From: Salvelinus alpinus
Taxonomy: Eukaryota; Chordata; Actinopteri; Salmoniformes; Salmonidae
Length of the DNA stretch: 64,000 nucleotides
Reading direction: 5' to 3'
Assembly (NCBI RefSeq): GCF_045679555.1
Contig: NC_092090.1
Coordinates: forward strand, 25,630,038 to 25,694,037
Position numbers and translations under genes: made by a program. Position 1 is the first letter of the stretch; each line of letters starts with the position of its first letter. The notes under the pieces were generated by a model. It saw nothing but the letters and a program-made list of their open reading frames with translations. It made no database searches and was not told the DNA's origin. Positions 11,876-24,230 of this stretch are shown piece by piece.

Positions 11876-12904
11876 ACACATTCTCCATGCCCACACATTC
11901 TCCCTGCCCACGCATTCTCCCTACCCACGCATTCTCCCTGCCCACGCATTCTCCCTGCCCACGCATTCTCCCTGCCCACGCATTCTCCCTGCACACGCAT
12001 TCTCCCTGCACACGCATTCTCCCTGCCCACGCATTCTCCCTGCCCACGCATTCTCCCTGCCCACGCATTCTCCCTGCCCACGCATTCTCCCTGCCCACGC
12101 ATTCTCCCTGTCCACGCATTCTCCCTGTCCACGCATTCTCCCTGCCCACGCATTCTCCCTGCCCACGCATCCTCCCTGTCCACGCATTCTCCCTGTCCAC
12201 GCATTCTCCCTGTCCACGCATTCTCCCTGCCCACGCATTCTCCCTGCCCACGCATACTCCCTGTCCACGCATTCTCCCTGCCCACGCATTCTCCCTGCCC
12301 ACGCATTCTCCCTGTCCACGCATTCTCCCTGTCCACGCATTCTCCCTGCCCACGCATTCTCCCTGTCCACGCATTCTCCCTGCCCACGCATTCTCCCTGT
12401 CCACGCATTCTCCCTGCCCACGCATTCTCCCTGTCCACGCATTCTCCCTGTCCACGCATTCTCCCTGTCCACGGATTCTCCCTGCCCACGCATTCTCCCT
12501 GCCCACGCATTCTCCCTGTCCACGCATTCTCCCTGTCCACGCATTCTCCCTGTCCACGCATTCTCCCTGTCCACGCATTCTCCCTGCCCACGCATTCTCC
12601 CTGTCCACGCATTCTCCCTGTCCACGCATTCTCCCTGTCCACGCATTCTCCCTGACCACGCATTCTCCCTGCACACGCATTCTCCCTACCCACGCATTCT
12701 CCCTGTCCACGCATTCTCCCTGCCCACGCATTCTCCCTGTCCACGCATTCTCCCTGCCCACGCATTCTCCCTGCCCACGCATACTCCCTGCCCACGCATT
12801 CTCCCTGCCCACGCATTCTCCCTGCCCACGCATTCTCCCTGTCCACGCATTCTCCCTGCCCACGCATTCTCCCTGCCCACGCATTCTCCCTGCCCACGCA
12901 TTTT
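11876..12904. repeat. Minisatellite, 17-bp unit (~60 copies)
   Basis: The unit is CCCACGCATTCTCCCTG, varying mainly at CC/TC/AC before ACGC. Because 17 is not a multiple of 3, every frame cycles through the same 17-residue pattern, and since no phase contains a stop, long open frames appear on both strands. These frames are an arithmetic consequence of the repeat, not genes. Confidence 0.97.
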
Positions 12905-13021
12905 CTGCAGGAGAGATAAAACTGCTCAACCAATAGTAACTATCTTGGAAACAATAGTAATTCATCCCAGGCCAGAACATTGAGCACCCACTTCCTCTAT
13001 AACTCAGTACTGTGTACACGC

Positions 13022-13790
13022 CCTGTGATGGTGGTGTATTCATTACCCTGGCAGTAATGGATGGAAGGCCAGGCAGGGGTAGGTCTGTGTGTCCGGCCGG
13101 CCAGCCTGTGATGGTGGTGTATTCATTACCCTGGCAGTAATGGATGGAAGGCCAGGCAGGGGTAGGTCTGTGTGTCCGGCCGGCCAGCCTGTGATGGTGG
13201 TGTATTCATTACCCTGGCAGTAATGGATGGAAGGCCAGGCAGGGGTAGGTCTGTGTGTCCGGCCGGCCAGCTTGTGGTTGTGTTGTATTCATTACCCTGG
13301 CAGTAATGGATGGAAGGCCAGGCAGGGGTAGGTCTGTGTGCCCAGCTGGCCAGCCTGTGATGGTGGTGTATTCATTACCCTGGCAGTAATGGATGGAAGG
13401 CCAGGCAGGGGTAGGTCTGTGTGCCCAGCTGGCCAGCCTGTGATGGTGGTGTATTCATTACCCTGGCAGTAATGGATGGAAGGCCAGGCAGGGGTAGGTC
13501 TGTGTGCCCGGCCGGCCAGCCTGTGGTTTTGGTGTATTCATTACCCTGGCAGTAATGGATGGAAGGCCAGGCAGGGGTAGGTCTGTGTGCCCGGCCGGCC
13601 AGCCTGTGGTTGTGGTGTATTCATTACCCTGGCAGTAATGGATGGAAGGCCAGGCAGGGGTAGGTCTGTGTGTCCGGCCGGCCAGCCTGTGATGGTGGTG
13701 TATTCATTACCCTGGCAGTAATGGATGGAAGGCCAGGCAGGGGTAGGTCTGTGTGTCCGGCCGGCCAGCCTGTGGTTGTGTGTGGGTGCT
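13022..13790. repeat. Minisatellite, 83-bp unit (9 copies)
   Basis: The block beginning CTGTGATGGTGGTGTATTC recurs every 83 bp (13023, 13106, 13189 and onward). Each unit contains a GGCCGGCC or CAGCTGGCC core and the segment GCAGTAATGGATGGAAGGCC. Divergence is low, mostly in GTCCGG/GCCCAG. Confidence 0.95.
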
Positions 13791-14639
13791 TCATTACGAG
13801 GCAGCTCCCTTTTATTAAAGCTCTCCTTTCTCTCCCTCATACAACAGACTCACGCCTGGTCGGTTCCCATGTCAGCCTTGCATATCAGCAGTCTCATATA
13901 ATCCTGCCCCCTGGCTACAAACTCCTCTCCTCTCCACCTAGGAGTGGTTTATCCACTTTCTCGTACTTGATACAGAAGCGAATTGAGAAACTGAAAGAGG
14001 GACTAGAGCTAGATATACAGCCGAGATCAACTGAGAGAAAGAAAAAGCTGTTTCACACTGGTTTAACAGCCTGCTCAACCCCTGTGTGTGAAAAGAAATA
14101 AACGCTTTGCACAAAGAGTGCTCCATCTTTTGTCAGATGGAACACTTGAGGCCTAAGCAGGGCTGGTCCCCCTGCATCTCCGCCCCCTCTACCCCCTCCT
14201 CCTTCCAATTATTTTCCCTTTGTCACCACAGACATATTTGGCATGAGGGGGCTCATGATGGGGTAATCTGTCCTGAATCTCTGAAATCGATAACACCCCA
14301 TAGAAAATTCCCCGAGCTGTCAAAAATAGGTTGGAGAACTGTCTGCCAGGAAAGTAAATCTGCCAGGTAGGTTGGAGGATTGCCATGGTAAACGTACAAC
14401 CAGCTGTTCTGTCCCAGCCAGCCCCCAGGACAATGTAAAGCATTCCCACAACTTCTCCTCAGGTCACACTCATAACAACACACTATAGAAAACATCTCAG
14501 TTGTCTGTCTGTTCTTCCAAGCAGTTCTTAGTTAACAAAACAACTATGTTGTTCTACTTTGTAAAGAGTTGAGAGGAACAGTTGTCTGTTGTCTGAGAAA
14601 GAGTGAAAGAGAGAGAGAGAGATAGAGAGAGAGACTCAC
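13791..14639. other. slc12a4 intron 1, proximal part
   Basis: No transposon ends or tandem arrays are visible except a GA-rich run at 14600-14634 directly beside the exon 1 donor. Short frames on both strands look random. Confidence 0.5.
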
Positions 14640-14778
14640 CATCAGAGCTGACAGTGTCTAGATGTCCAGGGTGTCCCCCCTGTCCTGTGTCTCTGTAGTC
14701 CACCCAGTTAATTCCTTCCAGACTGTCATAGTTGGACGTAGCGCTGTCCTCCACCGGTACCACTGTGAAATGGGGCAT
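14640..14778 (-). CDS. slc12a4: KCC1 K-Cl cotransporter, first coding exon
   Basis: The ATG is at 14778. The exon encodes 46 codons plus one base, then a consensus donor (GATG then GTGAGTC) at 14639. The peptide starts MPHFTVVPVE and continues Y-D-S-L-E-G-I-N-W-V-D-Y. Human KCC1, from memory, starts MPHFTVVPVD with Y-D-N-L-E-G-L-S-W-V-D-Y at the same spacing. KCC2, KCC3 and KCC4 N-termini differ here. The phase-1 exit within an S-D-G motif also matches human KCC1 exon 1. KCC1 is an electroneutral K+/Cl- symporter of the plasma membrane used in cell volume regulation. This exon covers only the cytosolic N-terminal tail; the full protein is about 1,080 residues. Exons 2 onward lie left of the window, so intron 1 exceeds 14.6 kb. 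Confidence 0.9.
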
Positions 14779-15236
14779 GTTTTCATCCGCTGGTTAGGCC
14801 CTGACGCTAATAATCCTCAGTATCTCCGGATAGGCTTTCAGCAGCTAGCGGTTAGCGCTGTCCTGCCAGCCTTGATCAGCCAGCTCAACTCCCAGGCAGT
14901 CAGTCAGTCCTACTAATCTCAGCAGCATTCCACTACCCTGCGCTCACTTCCTCTGAGCACATTACCATACCATGGCCCTGCCCCCTCTACCAGCCCCGGC
15001 CCCAACCAGGCCGGCCTCCTGGGCTGCTTGTGTGAATAAAAGAGGTGCTGCCTGTCATGTAGCCTGGGATACTCAGTCTGGCAGGGGAGGAGAGGACTCT
15101 GAGACACAGTCAGTGTCCCAATGTCGTCAGCACCACTGCTGACTCATATCATATACTCAGTGGTCATATACTGAGAGAGAGGCAGAAAAGGGGGACAGCA
15201 GGGAGCCCCATATGTTGTTAATTGACTACACACTGA
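14779..15236 (-). promoter_or_regulatory. slc12a4: slc12a4 5'UTR and likely proximal promoter
   Basis: This segment lies immediately upstream of the KCC1 start codon. It is more GC-rich than its surroundings at 14960-15020. No TATA box is evident in the right place and the transcription start cannot be read from sequence alone. A long CT/GA inverted repeat begins at its far side. Confidence 0.4.
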
Positions 15237-15288
15237 ACTCTCTCTCTCTCTTTCGCTCTCTCTTTCTGTTGTCTCTTTCTCGCTCTCT

Positions 15289-15342
<54 letters not shown>

Positions 15343-15406
15343 CTCTCTCTCACTCCCTCTCTCGTCTCTCTTTTATCTCTCTCTCTCTTTCGCTCTCTCT
15401 TTCTGT

Positions 15407-15467
<61 letters not shown>

Positions 15468-15734
15468 CAGACAGACAGACAAACAGTCCTCTGTGTATGT
15501 GGGTCTTTACCAAAACACACACACAACTCTGAGACGTGGCAGTTTGGAAAAGAATCAAATAAACCACGTGTTTGTTTGTTTGAGAGAGAGAGAGAGAGAG
15601 AGACAAGAGAGAAAGGAGAGAGGGAGAAAGAGACAACAGAAAGAGAGAGCGAAAGAGAGAGAGAGAGATAAAAGAGAGACGAGAGAGGGAGTGCGAGAGA
15701 GAGCGAGACAGAGAGAGACGAGAGAGAAAGCGAG

Positions 15735-15790
<56 letters not shown>

Positions 15791-15808
15791 TGAGAGAGAG
15801 AAAGTGTG
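15237..15808. repeat. CT/GA inverted repeat (~200-bp arms) around a CA repeat
   Basis: The left arm (15237-15440) is CT-rich and the right arm (15575-15808) is GA-rich. They are true inverted copies, not just simple repeats: the interrupted string at 15351-15407, with landmarks CTCGTCTCTCTTTTATC and CTTTCGCTCTC, recurs reverse complemented at about 15638-15695. The loop of about 130 bp includes a (CA)n tract at 15431-15465. The hairpin lies about 0.5-1 kb upstream of the slc12a4 start codon. Confidence 0.85.
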
Positions 15809-16829
15809 TAACACAACCCCTGCGTTTGGCATAAGCAGAGGAAAATATGACACAGTGAACTACCCAACTCTCCCCCTCCTATTCCTATTCCTACAAACAA
15901 CATAATGCTGATGTCATATCAGCCTTTGACCTGAGGAACAGACAGCAACATCCTCTGTATTCTGTATAGACTGTATAGGCCTACGATATAAATTATTCTG
16001 CTTTCCTTTTAGCCTTTATAGCTGTAATACAATACAGTAAAATTATACAGTACAATTACTGTATACAGTAAAATAAACATGAACGGAATCTTTACAACAG
16101 AATCTTTACAGCGTCTTTACCACAACGACCCAACCCAAAGCATCAGTAACAGACTGCAGCTGGAAGAAAAACCTCATGTGCTTTTATGTCTTTGGCACTC
16201 CTAGCTAAGGTCCTCTTTTATTTTCCAAATCTACCTTGAATGTAGTAAGATTTACCCTACAGGCAATTCCACGGTAATGATGCTGAGAATCCAATTTTTC
16301 ACTTTAAAATGTATGTCAAACAAAAAACAATGATGATTACCAAACGTTGCATCTGCACTGTTCTCAAATACATGTGTTTTTGTAAAATTTTCTTGGGAAA
16401 TGTATAAAAGTAGGCCTTGTGCATAGAGTTGTATGGTTTGTTTAACTTTGTAATCATTGTTTTTTGTTTGACATAAATTTAAAGTGAAATGTAGGGTACT
16501 GTGACATTAAAGTAACAATGTAAATTATAGGCAAGAGAATGTTGGCCTCCTGTAAATATAAATAGCCTACTAATACCTTTTTGCCCATAATCCAGAACAG
16601 GCCATTTTAGTTGTGCGTTTCATGGCATCTATTTAAGATATCAGGGGAACTAACCTTAAATAACATCATCTCTTTCCTTCCCTCTTTCACTGAAAACCAG
16701 AAGTCCCCAGGAAGACAGATCACAGGGCCTACAGCAGCCTGTAATTAAAGAGGCCCATTAAACATCCTATTTTAAGTCATTTGAGCTCTACTCTTCTGCT
16801 CTCTTTGGACTTCTGGGGCCTCTGTAGAA
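15809..16829. other. Intergenic, no gene seen
   Basis: AT-rich sequence. Segments near 16300-16340 and 16440-16490 are inverted relatives (TTTAAAATG...CAAACAAAAAACAATGATTA versus TAATCATTGTTTTTTGTTTG...TTTAAAGTG), suggesting a small unnamed foldback element. Confidence 0.45.
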
Positions 16830-16990
16830 AACGGTGTCACAGTTGGTAGAGCATGGCACTTACAAGTTGCAATACCAGGGTTATGGGTTCAATTCTCATT
16901 GGGGTCACTCAAGACTCACCTGTACGGAAATGTTTGCGCTCACTCAATACTGTAAGTCACTTTGAATAAAAACATCTGCTAAATGGCACA
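16830..16990 (+). mobile_element. tRNA-derived SINE (HpaI-type)
   Basis: The head contains an A-box-like CAGTTGGTAGAGCATGG and a B-box-like GGGTTCAATTC. The tail CTGTAAGTCACTTTGAATAA ... ATCTGCTAAATGGC matches the tail I recall for the salmonid HpaI SINE family. It is diverged (GTGTCACAG for the usual GTGGCGCAG) and is not a functional tRNA gene. Confidence 0.75.
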
Positions 16991-17299
16991 TACTATTATT
17001 ATATTATGTAGTGGGTGTCATGGGTTTACATATTTACCCCCTTCTATCTTATTGCACAACAGCCAAAACTGACTGTTTTCAGTTTATGGTTCACAGTTCA
17101 ATGACTGTGTTAGGAAATTAAACAGTCTGACTTTCTTGCGTAATCCAGGCAATGCTGGCAATGTCACATATCGTACTTTGGCCTGCCTAGTAACAGTAAC
17201 AATTATAAGCAGAACAGTTCAATACACAGTACATTGTGTCTTTAAGTTCAATTCAGTAATACAGAATCTGTTTCAATAGACCTTTTTGGGTCAAAATAT
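16991..17299. other. Intergenic, no feature seen
   Basis: AT-rich unique spacer. Confidence 0.4.
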
Positions 17300-17622
17300 C
17301 AGACCTGGGTCCAAATACTATTTCAAATATCTCAATTACTTTCACATACATTCGAAGTAAGTATTCAGATATATTTTATTTCAAAAGACAATTAGTTGAA
17401 AATGTTTATGTATTTGGAAAGACAATTGGAAAGTTTTTGAAATACTCAAATACACGGATTCAAATACACTCCCATGCAGGTATTTCAAAATAGTACTTTT
17501 TGGTTTTTACAAGTAACCATTAAAATACTCATATAAAAGTACTTGTTTTGGGCTGTGTATTTGAACATATTTTTAATACCAGATACTCAAATACATACTG
17601 TATGTATTTGAACCCAGGTCTG
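17300..17622. mobile_element. hAT-type MITE with 8-bp target duplication
   Basis: The left end CAGACCTGGGTCCAAATAC pairs with a right end that reverse complements to CAGACCTGGGTTCAAATAC. The element is flanked by a perfect 8-bp direct repeat CAAAATAT at 17292-17299 and 17623-17630. Eight-base duplications with CAG-type ends are typical of hAT transposons. The 323-bp AT-rich interior is non-coding, so the element is non-autonomous. Confidence 0.9.
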
Positions 17623-17656
17623 CAAAATATACATTGACAAAAAATTACTCCGAATG

Positions 17657-18532
17657 TGTCACGATCGTCGTAACGTTGAAGAGAGGAGGACCAAGGCGCA
17701 GTATGAATACATACTTGATTTATTTAACAAAGACGAAAACGAAGAACACTTGACAAACTAATACAAAACAATAAACGATGAACGTGAAGCTAAACAAAAC
17801 TAGTGCTGACACAAACACTACACATAGACAATAACCCACAACCCACAATACAAAACAGGCTACCTAAATATGGTTCCCAATCAGAGACAACGCAAAACAC
17901 CTGTCTCTGATTGAGAACCATATCAGGCCAAACACATAGAAATAGACAAACCAGACTGGGTCCCGGACTGAAGACCATCCTAGAGGGCGCCACTGGACTG
18001 AGGGGCAGCTCCGGACTGAGGGGCAGCTCCGGACTGAGGGGCAGCTCCGGACTGAGGGGCAGCTCCGAACTGAGGGGCAGCTCCGGACTGAGGGGCAGCT
18101 CCGGACTGAGGGGCAGCTCCGGACTGAGGGGTAGCTCAGGACTGAGGGGTAGCTCAAGACTGAGGGGTAGCTCAGGACTGAGGGGTAGCTCAGGACTGAG
18201 GGGCATCTCCGGACTGACGGGCAACTCCGGACTGAGGGGTAGCTCAGGACTGAGGGGCAGCTCCGGACTGACGGGCAGCTCCGGACTGAGGGGCAGCTCC
18301 GGACTGAGGGGTTGCTCAGGACTGAGAGGCAGCTCCGGACTGACGGGCAGCTCCGGACTGAAAGGCGGCTCTGGCAGCTCCCGACTGGCGGGCGGCTTTG
18401 GCGGCTCCCGACTGGCGGGCGGCTCTGGCGGCTCCTGACTGGCGGGCGGCTCTGGCGGCTCCTGACTGACGGATGGCTCTAACGGCTCAGGACAGACGGG
18501 CAGCTCAGGCAAACTATGGTCAGGGCGTGACA
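17657..18532 (-). mobile_element. Solo LTR-like insertion with internal 18-bp minisatellite
   Basis: The insertion begins TGTCACGATCG and ends GGCGTGACA, so it has TG...CA ends with TGTCACG/CGTGACA inverted termini. It is flanked by a perfect 5-bp repeat GAATG (17652-17656 and 18533-18537). Both are hallmarks of LTR retroelement integration. On the minus strand an AATAAA lies near the 3' end (about 17713-17725). No gag, pol or primer-binding site is visible, which fits a solo LTR of 876 bp, although a non-autonomous element is possible. About 370 bp of its centre is an 18-bp repeat (CGGACTGAGGGGCAGCTC) spanning about 17993-18360 and decaying to about 18480. Confidence 0.8.
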
Positions 18533-18889
18533 GAATGAAAGCGGTGGTCCTTTGTAGAACATTCGGTAGCACTTTACTTTACAGAACGGAATAAAGTTAT
18601 TACATGGAACAGTATGGTAACAAGTTAGTTACTCACAATTCATTCATTCAGTAGTATTACCCAGCCCTCTAAACTAATTGTCACCTCTGTGTCTCCCCAG
18701 CTCCCCATCAAACATTTCCCAGTTCTTCACACAGACTCTCTCTCTCTCCAGTCTCCACTGACAGAAGCCTTTGAAGTAGTAGAGGAGATATTTTTCCTAA
18801 CTACTCGCCTACGTTGCATTTACCATGCCTTTCTTGGAGTGTAATTGCCACCGGGATGCCAGTGAAAGGCCATATAAGGCTTTGCCCCG
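18533..18889. other. Intergenic, no feature seen
   Basis: Unique spacer with short CT runs. Confidence 0.4.
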
Positions 18890-19800
18890 GACTGCCCAGC
18901 CTCAGCCAGCCAAGCCCTAACCCAAGCCCCAGCCCCAGCCACAGTCCCAGCCCCTCCTCCAGCCCCAGTCCCAGCCCCTGCTCCAGCCCCAGTCCTAGCC
19001 GCTGCTCCAGCCCCAGTCCCAGCCCCTGCTCCAACCCCAGTCCCAGCCGCTGCTCCAGCCCCAGTCCCAGCCCCTGCTCCAGCCCCAGTCCTAGCCGCTT
19101 CTCCAGCCCCTGCTCCAGCCCCAGTCCCAGCCGCTGCTCCAACCTCAGTCCCAGCCTCAGTCCCAGCCGCTGCTCCAGCCCCAGTCCCAGCCCCAGCTCC
19201 AGCCCCAGTCCCAGCCCCTGCTCCAGCCCCAGCCGCTGCTCCAACCCCAGTCCCAGCCCCAGTCCCAGCCCCAGCCGCTGCTCCAACCCCAGTCCCAGCC
19301 CCTGCTCCAACCCCAGTCTCAGCCGCTGCTCCAACCCCAGTCCCAGCCCCTGCTCCAACCCCAGTCCCAGCCGCTGCTCCAACCCCAGTCCCAGCCCCAG
19401 TCCCAGCCTCAGCCGCTGCTCCAACCCCAGTCCCAGCCCCTGCTCCAACCACAGTCTCAGCCGCTGCTCCTAGCCCCAGTCCCAGCCCCTGCTCCAGCCC
19501 CAGTCCCAGCCCCTGCTCCAGCCCCAGCCCCTGCTCCAGCCCCAGTCCCAGCCCCTGCTCCAGCCCCAGTCCCAGCCCCTGCTCCAGCCCCAGCCCCTGC
19601 TCCAGCCCCTGCTCCAGCCCCTGCTCCAGCCCCAGCCCCAGCCCCTGCTCCAGCCCCAGTCCCAGCCCCTGCTCCAGCCCCAGTCCCAGCCCCTGCTCCA
19701 GCCCCAGTCCCAGCCCCTGCTCCAGCCCCAGCCCCTGCTCCAGCCCCAGTCCCAGCCCCTGCTCCAGCCCCAGTCCCAGCCCCTGCTCCAACCCCAGCTC
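18890..19800. repeat. GC-rich minisatellite of CAGCCCCAGTCC type
   Basis: Composed of mixed 6-bp-based units, chiefly CAGCCCCAGTCCCAGCCCCT plus GCTC (24 bp), with 12-, 18- and 30-bp variants. The right half (from about 19480) is more regular than the left half, where GCCGCTGCTC variants occur. It yields stop-free frames on both strands (S/P-rich on plus; G/A- or L/G-rich on minus), which I do not read as genes. Confidence 0.95.
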
Positions 19801-19844
19801 CTAGGCACAACCCCAGCTTCAGCCCACTGCTCACTGTGTACGGC

Positions 19845-20033
19845 ACATTTCAAACTCATTCCACGGAGGGCCGAGTGTCTGCGGGTTTTTCGCTCCTTCC
19901 TTGTACTTGATTGATGAGGTCACTAATTAGTAAGGAACTCCCCTCACCTGGTTGTCTAGGACTTAATTGAAAGGAAAAAACAAAACCCAGCAGACACTAG
20001 GCCCTCAATGGAATGAGTTTGACACCCCTGGTG
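19845..20033. mobile_element. MITE with CAAACTCATTCCA terminal repeats
   Basis: The left end TTTCAAACTCATTCCACGGA pairs with a right end whose reverse complement is GTGTCAAACTCATTCCATTG. Both continue inward into a GAGGGCC ... GTGTCTGC motif. The element is 189 bp and non-coding. Confidence 0.75.
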
Positions 20034-20844
20034 TACGGTAAGTGCGGCGTCAGTGAACACTAGGCAGCCAAGCAGCCAGAGACAGACGCATTCAGCTCGC
20101 TCACTCACAGTGACCCAGTCATGGGGAAAGAGTTCCTGTAAACAGGGGTCAGCTTGTGTTCAGACATTCACAGCAGGAAGGGACTTGACTAAAGGAGCTG
20201 CTGGACATAGTTCTCCACTACACAATCTCTTGTATAGACCTAGTGGGGCATTTTCTCAGGGTAGAGCAGAGCTATGAAAGTGTGCTGTGTGGTGCAGATC
20301 AGGGGGTTAGAGCAAGGCCACTGTAAACTTATGGGTTAGAGTGCAAACAGAAGCTTTGAACAAGCAGCAAAGCCATGTGTGGGAGATAATTGATCACACA
20401 CGAAAGCATACTCTCGACACAATTTACTCTCACCTTTACTCACCTTTCTACATTTGATTTGGCAGACCCAAAAGCTCTTGATTAGTTGTCTGTGTCATCG
20501 TCTAGCGCCCTCTTTTGGATAAATAACAAAGTACAGTACCTTGACAATCCTGAATGAATTCTGTGCATGACAGATATGTCTAAAGAAAGGCCCATACTAA
20601 AACAAACTATTGCTTTTAGACAACAAAGGCTTGTTTTATCTTTAACAAGATTAAACAAACTCTGGGAATGACGTCATACAACTGACACTACCAACTGACA
20701 CTACCAACTGACACTACCAACTGAGAAGTAAACTTCAAGCAACGTTCACCATGAGGTGAGGCTAAAAAACAACTGTTCTGAACACACAAGTCTATAAGCC
20801 AGCAGGCAAATCTATTCAAAGTGGTCAAGCGCATTTCCCCCCAA
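20034..20844. other. Intergenic with a short triple repeat
   Basis: At 20683-20722 the motif ACTGACACTACCA occurs three times in tandem. Otherwise no gene or transposon end is recognised. Confidence 0.45.
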
Positions 20845-21592
20845 TAAGACTACATCAGTAACAGTAAGCCTAGAGGTCAACAATAGGACTTCTACATCAG
20901 TAACAGTAAGCCTAGAGGTCAACAATAGGACGTCTACATCATTAACAGTAAGCCTAGAGGTCAACAATAGGACGTCTACATCATTAACAGTAAGCCTAGA
21001 GGTCAACAATAGGACTTCTACATCATTAACAGTAAGCCTAGAGGTCAACAATAGGACTTCTACATCATTAACAGTAAGCCTAGAGGTCAACAATAGGACT
21101 TCTACATCAGTAACAGTAAGCCTAGAGGTTAACAAAAGGACTTCTACATCATTAACAGTAAACCTAGAGGTCAACAATAGGACTTCTACATCATTAACAG
21201 TAAGCCTAGAGGTTAACAAAAGGACTTCTACATCATTAACAGTAAACCTAGAGGTCAACAATAGGACTTCTAAATCATTAACAGTAAGCCTAGAGGTCAA
21301 CAATAGGACGTCTACATCATTAACAGTAAGCCTAGAGGTCAACAATAGGACTTCTACATCATTAAAGGTAAGCCTAGAGGTCAACAATAGGACTTCTACA
21401 TCATTAACAGTAAGCCTAGAGGTCAACAATAGGACTTCTACATCATTAACAGTAAGCCTAGAGGTCAACAATAGGACTTCTAAATCATTAACAGTAAGCC
21501 TAGAGGTCAACAATAGGACTTCTACATCATTAACAGTAAGCCTAGAGGTCAACAATAGGACTTCTACATCATTAACAGTAAGCCTAGATGTC
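20845..21592. repeat. Minisatellite, 42-bp unit (~18 copies)
   Basis: The unit contains CCTAGAGGTCAACAATAGGA and CTTCTACATCATTAACAGTAAG-type sequence. Because 42 is a multiple of 3, one minus-strand frame stays open with a 14-residue period (T-S-R-L-T-V-N-D-V-E-V-L-L-L). There is no upstream conserved domain, so this is treated as a repeat. Confidence 0.95.
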
Positions 21593-21987
21593 AATCGGTG
21601 TTTAGTGTAAATCCCATGTCACAACTTTGAGTTAAAGATGCAGTCTGGGATCTTAAGCACAACAAATTTGTAACATATTGTACGAATTGGATTCCTAACA
21701 TAATGTATGAATTGCAAAAAAAATTCAACAACATATCATACGAAATGGATGACGTAATACACAGTTGGATGACGTACTCTAGTACATAAACGTGAGCACT
21801 ACTTTCAAAACTACTGTCTGAAATTATACAAAGGTTCTGGAGCATCACTTGAATGTTATGTGAGCGTTACTAACCCATTGATCAAAATGTTGTTCATTGT
21901 TGTTCTCGCCATTCTCCACCCCCGACTCCTAATTGGTCAATGGTCACTGCGGGCATAGGAAAGATCGCAAATGAATACTCCTCGAGT
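21593..21987. other. Intergenic, no gene seen
   Basis: Contains ACATATTGTACGAATTGG/ACATATCATACGAAATGG-type diverged repeats near 21672-21760, possibly an old MITE. Confidence 0.4.
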
Positions 21988-22101
21988 CCTCTCTCCTTGC
22001 CTCCTTCTCAAAACCCATTGGAGGAAAAGGTCAGAGAGGCGGGACCTCTGGCATTCTCATCCAATGGATTTTGAGAAGGAGATGAAGAGAGAGAAAAGAG
22101 G
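21988..22101. repeat. Short inverted repeat (hairpin)
   Basis: Left arm TCCTTCTCAAAACCCATTGG and right arm CCAATGGATTTTGAGAAGGA are reverse complements with one mismatch. They continue outward into pyrimidine/purine tracts and enclose a TCAGAG...GACCTCTGGC loop. Likely a small foldback MITE. Confidence 0.7.
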
Positions 22102-23815
<1,714 letters not shown>

Positions 23816-24230
23816 AAAAAAAAAAAAAAAAGAATATCACTGCAACTCCCGTACGGACTCGGGAGAGGCGAAGGTCGAGAGCCGTGCGTCCTTGAAACAA
23901 CCCAACCAAGCCGCACTGCTTCTTGACACAATGCCCACTTAACCCGGAAGCCAGCCGCACCAATGTGTTGGAGGAAACACCGTACGCCTGGCGACCGTGT
24001 CAGTGTGCACTGCGCCCGGCCCGCCACAGGAGTCGCTAGTGCACGATGGGACAAGGACATCCCTGCCGGCCAAACCCTCCCCTAACCTGGACGACGCTGG
24101 GCAATTGTGTTCCGCCCCATGGGTCTCCCGGTCGCGGCCGGCTGCGACAGAGCCTGGACTCGCACCCAGAATCTCTAGCGGCACAGCTAGCACTGCGATG
24201 CAGTGCCTTAGACCACCGCGCCACTCGGTA
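23816..24230 (-). mobile_element. Full-length tRNA-derived SINE
   Basis: Read on the minus strand, the head near 24230 starts CGAGTGGCGCGGTGGTCTAA (A-box), followed by GGGTGCGAGTCCA (B-box). The body (CCGGCCGCGACCGGGAGACC, then GGCCGGCAGGGATGTCCTTG) is followed by CTTCCGGGTTAAGTGGGC and ends in poly-A at 23815-23832. This is the layout of a salmonid tRNA SINE. A 5'-truncated relative lies at 40425-40715. Confidence 0.85.

Noticed and set aside
11793..13043. Large H-S-P-C-P-R-I-L-P and E-N-A-W-A-G-R-M-R repeat proteins
   Set aside because: Frame-cycling artefact of the 17-bp minisatellite.
18801..19846. Gly/Ala-rich or Ser/Pro-rich structural protein (elastin- or silk-like look)
   Set aside because: It comes from a GC-rich minisatellite open on both strands. 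There is no signal peptide or flanking exon, and several frames look equally good.
24170..24230. tRNA gene on the minus strand
   Set aside because: A- and B-box sequences belong to the head of a SINE with body and poly-A tail. The anticodon stem and acceptor stem do not pair properly.
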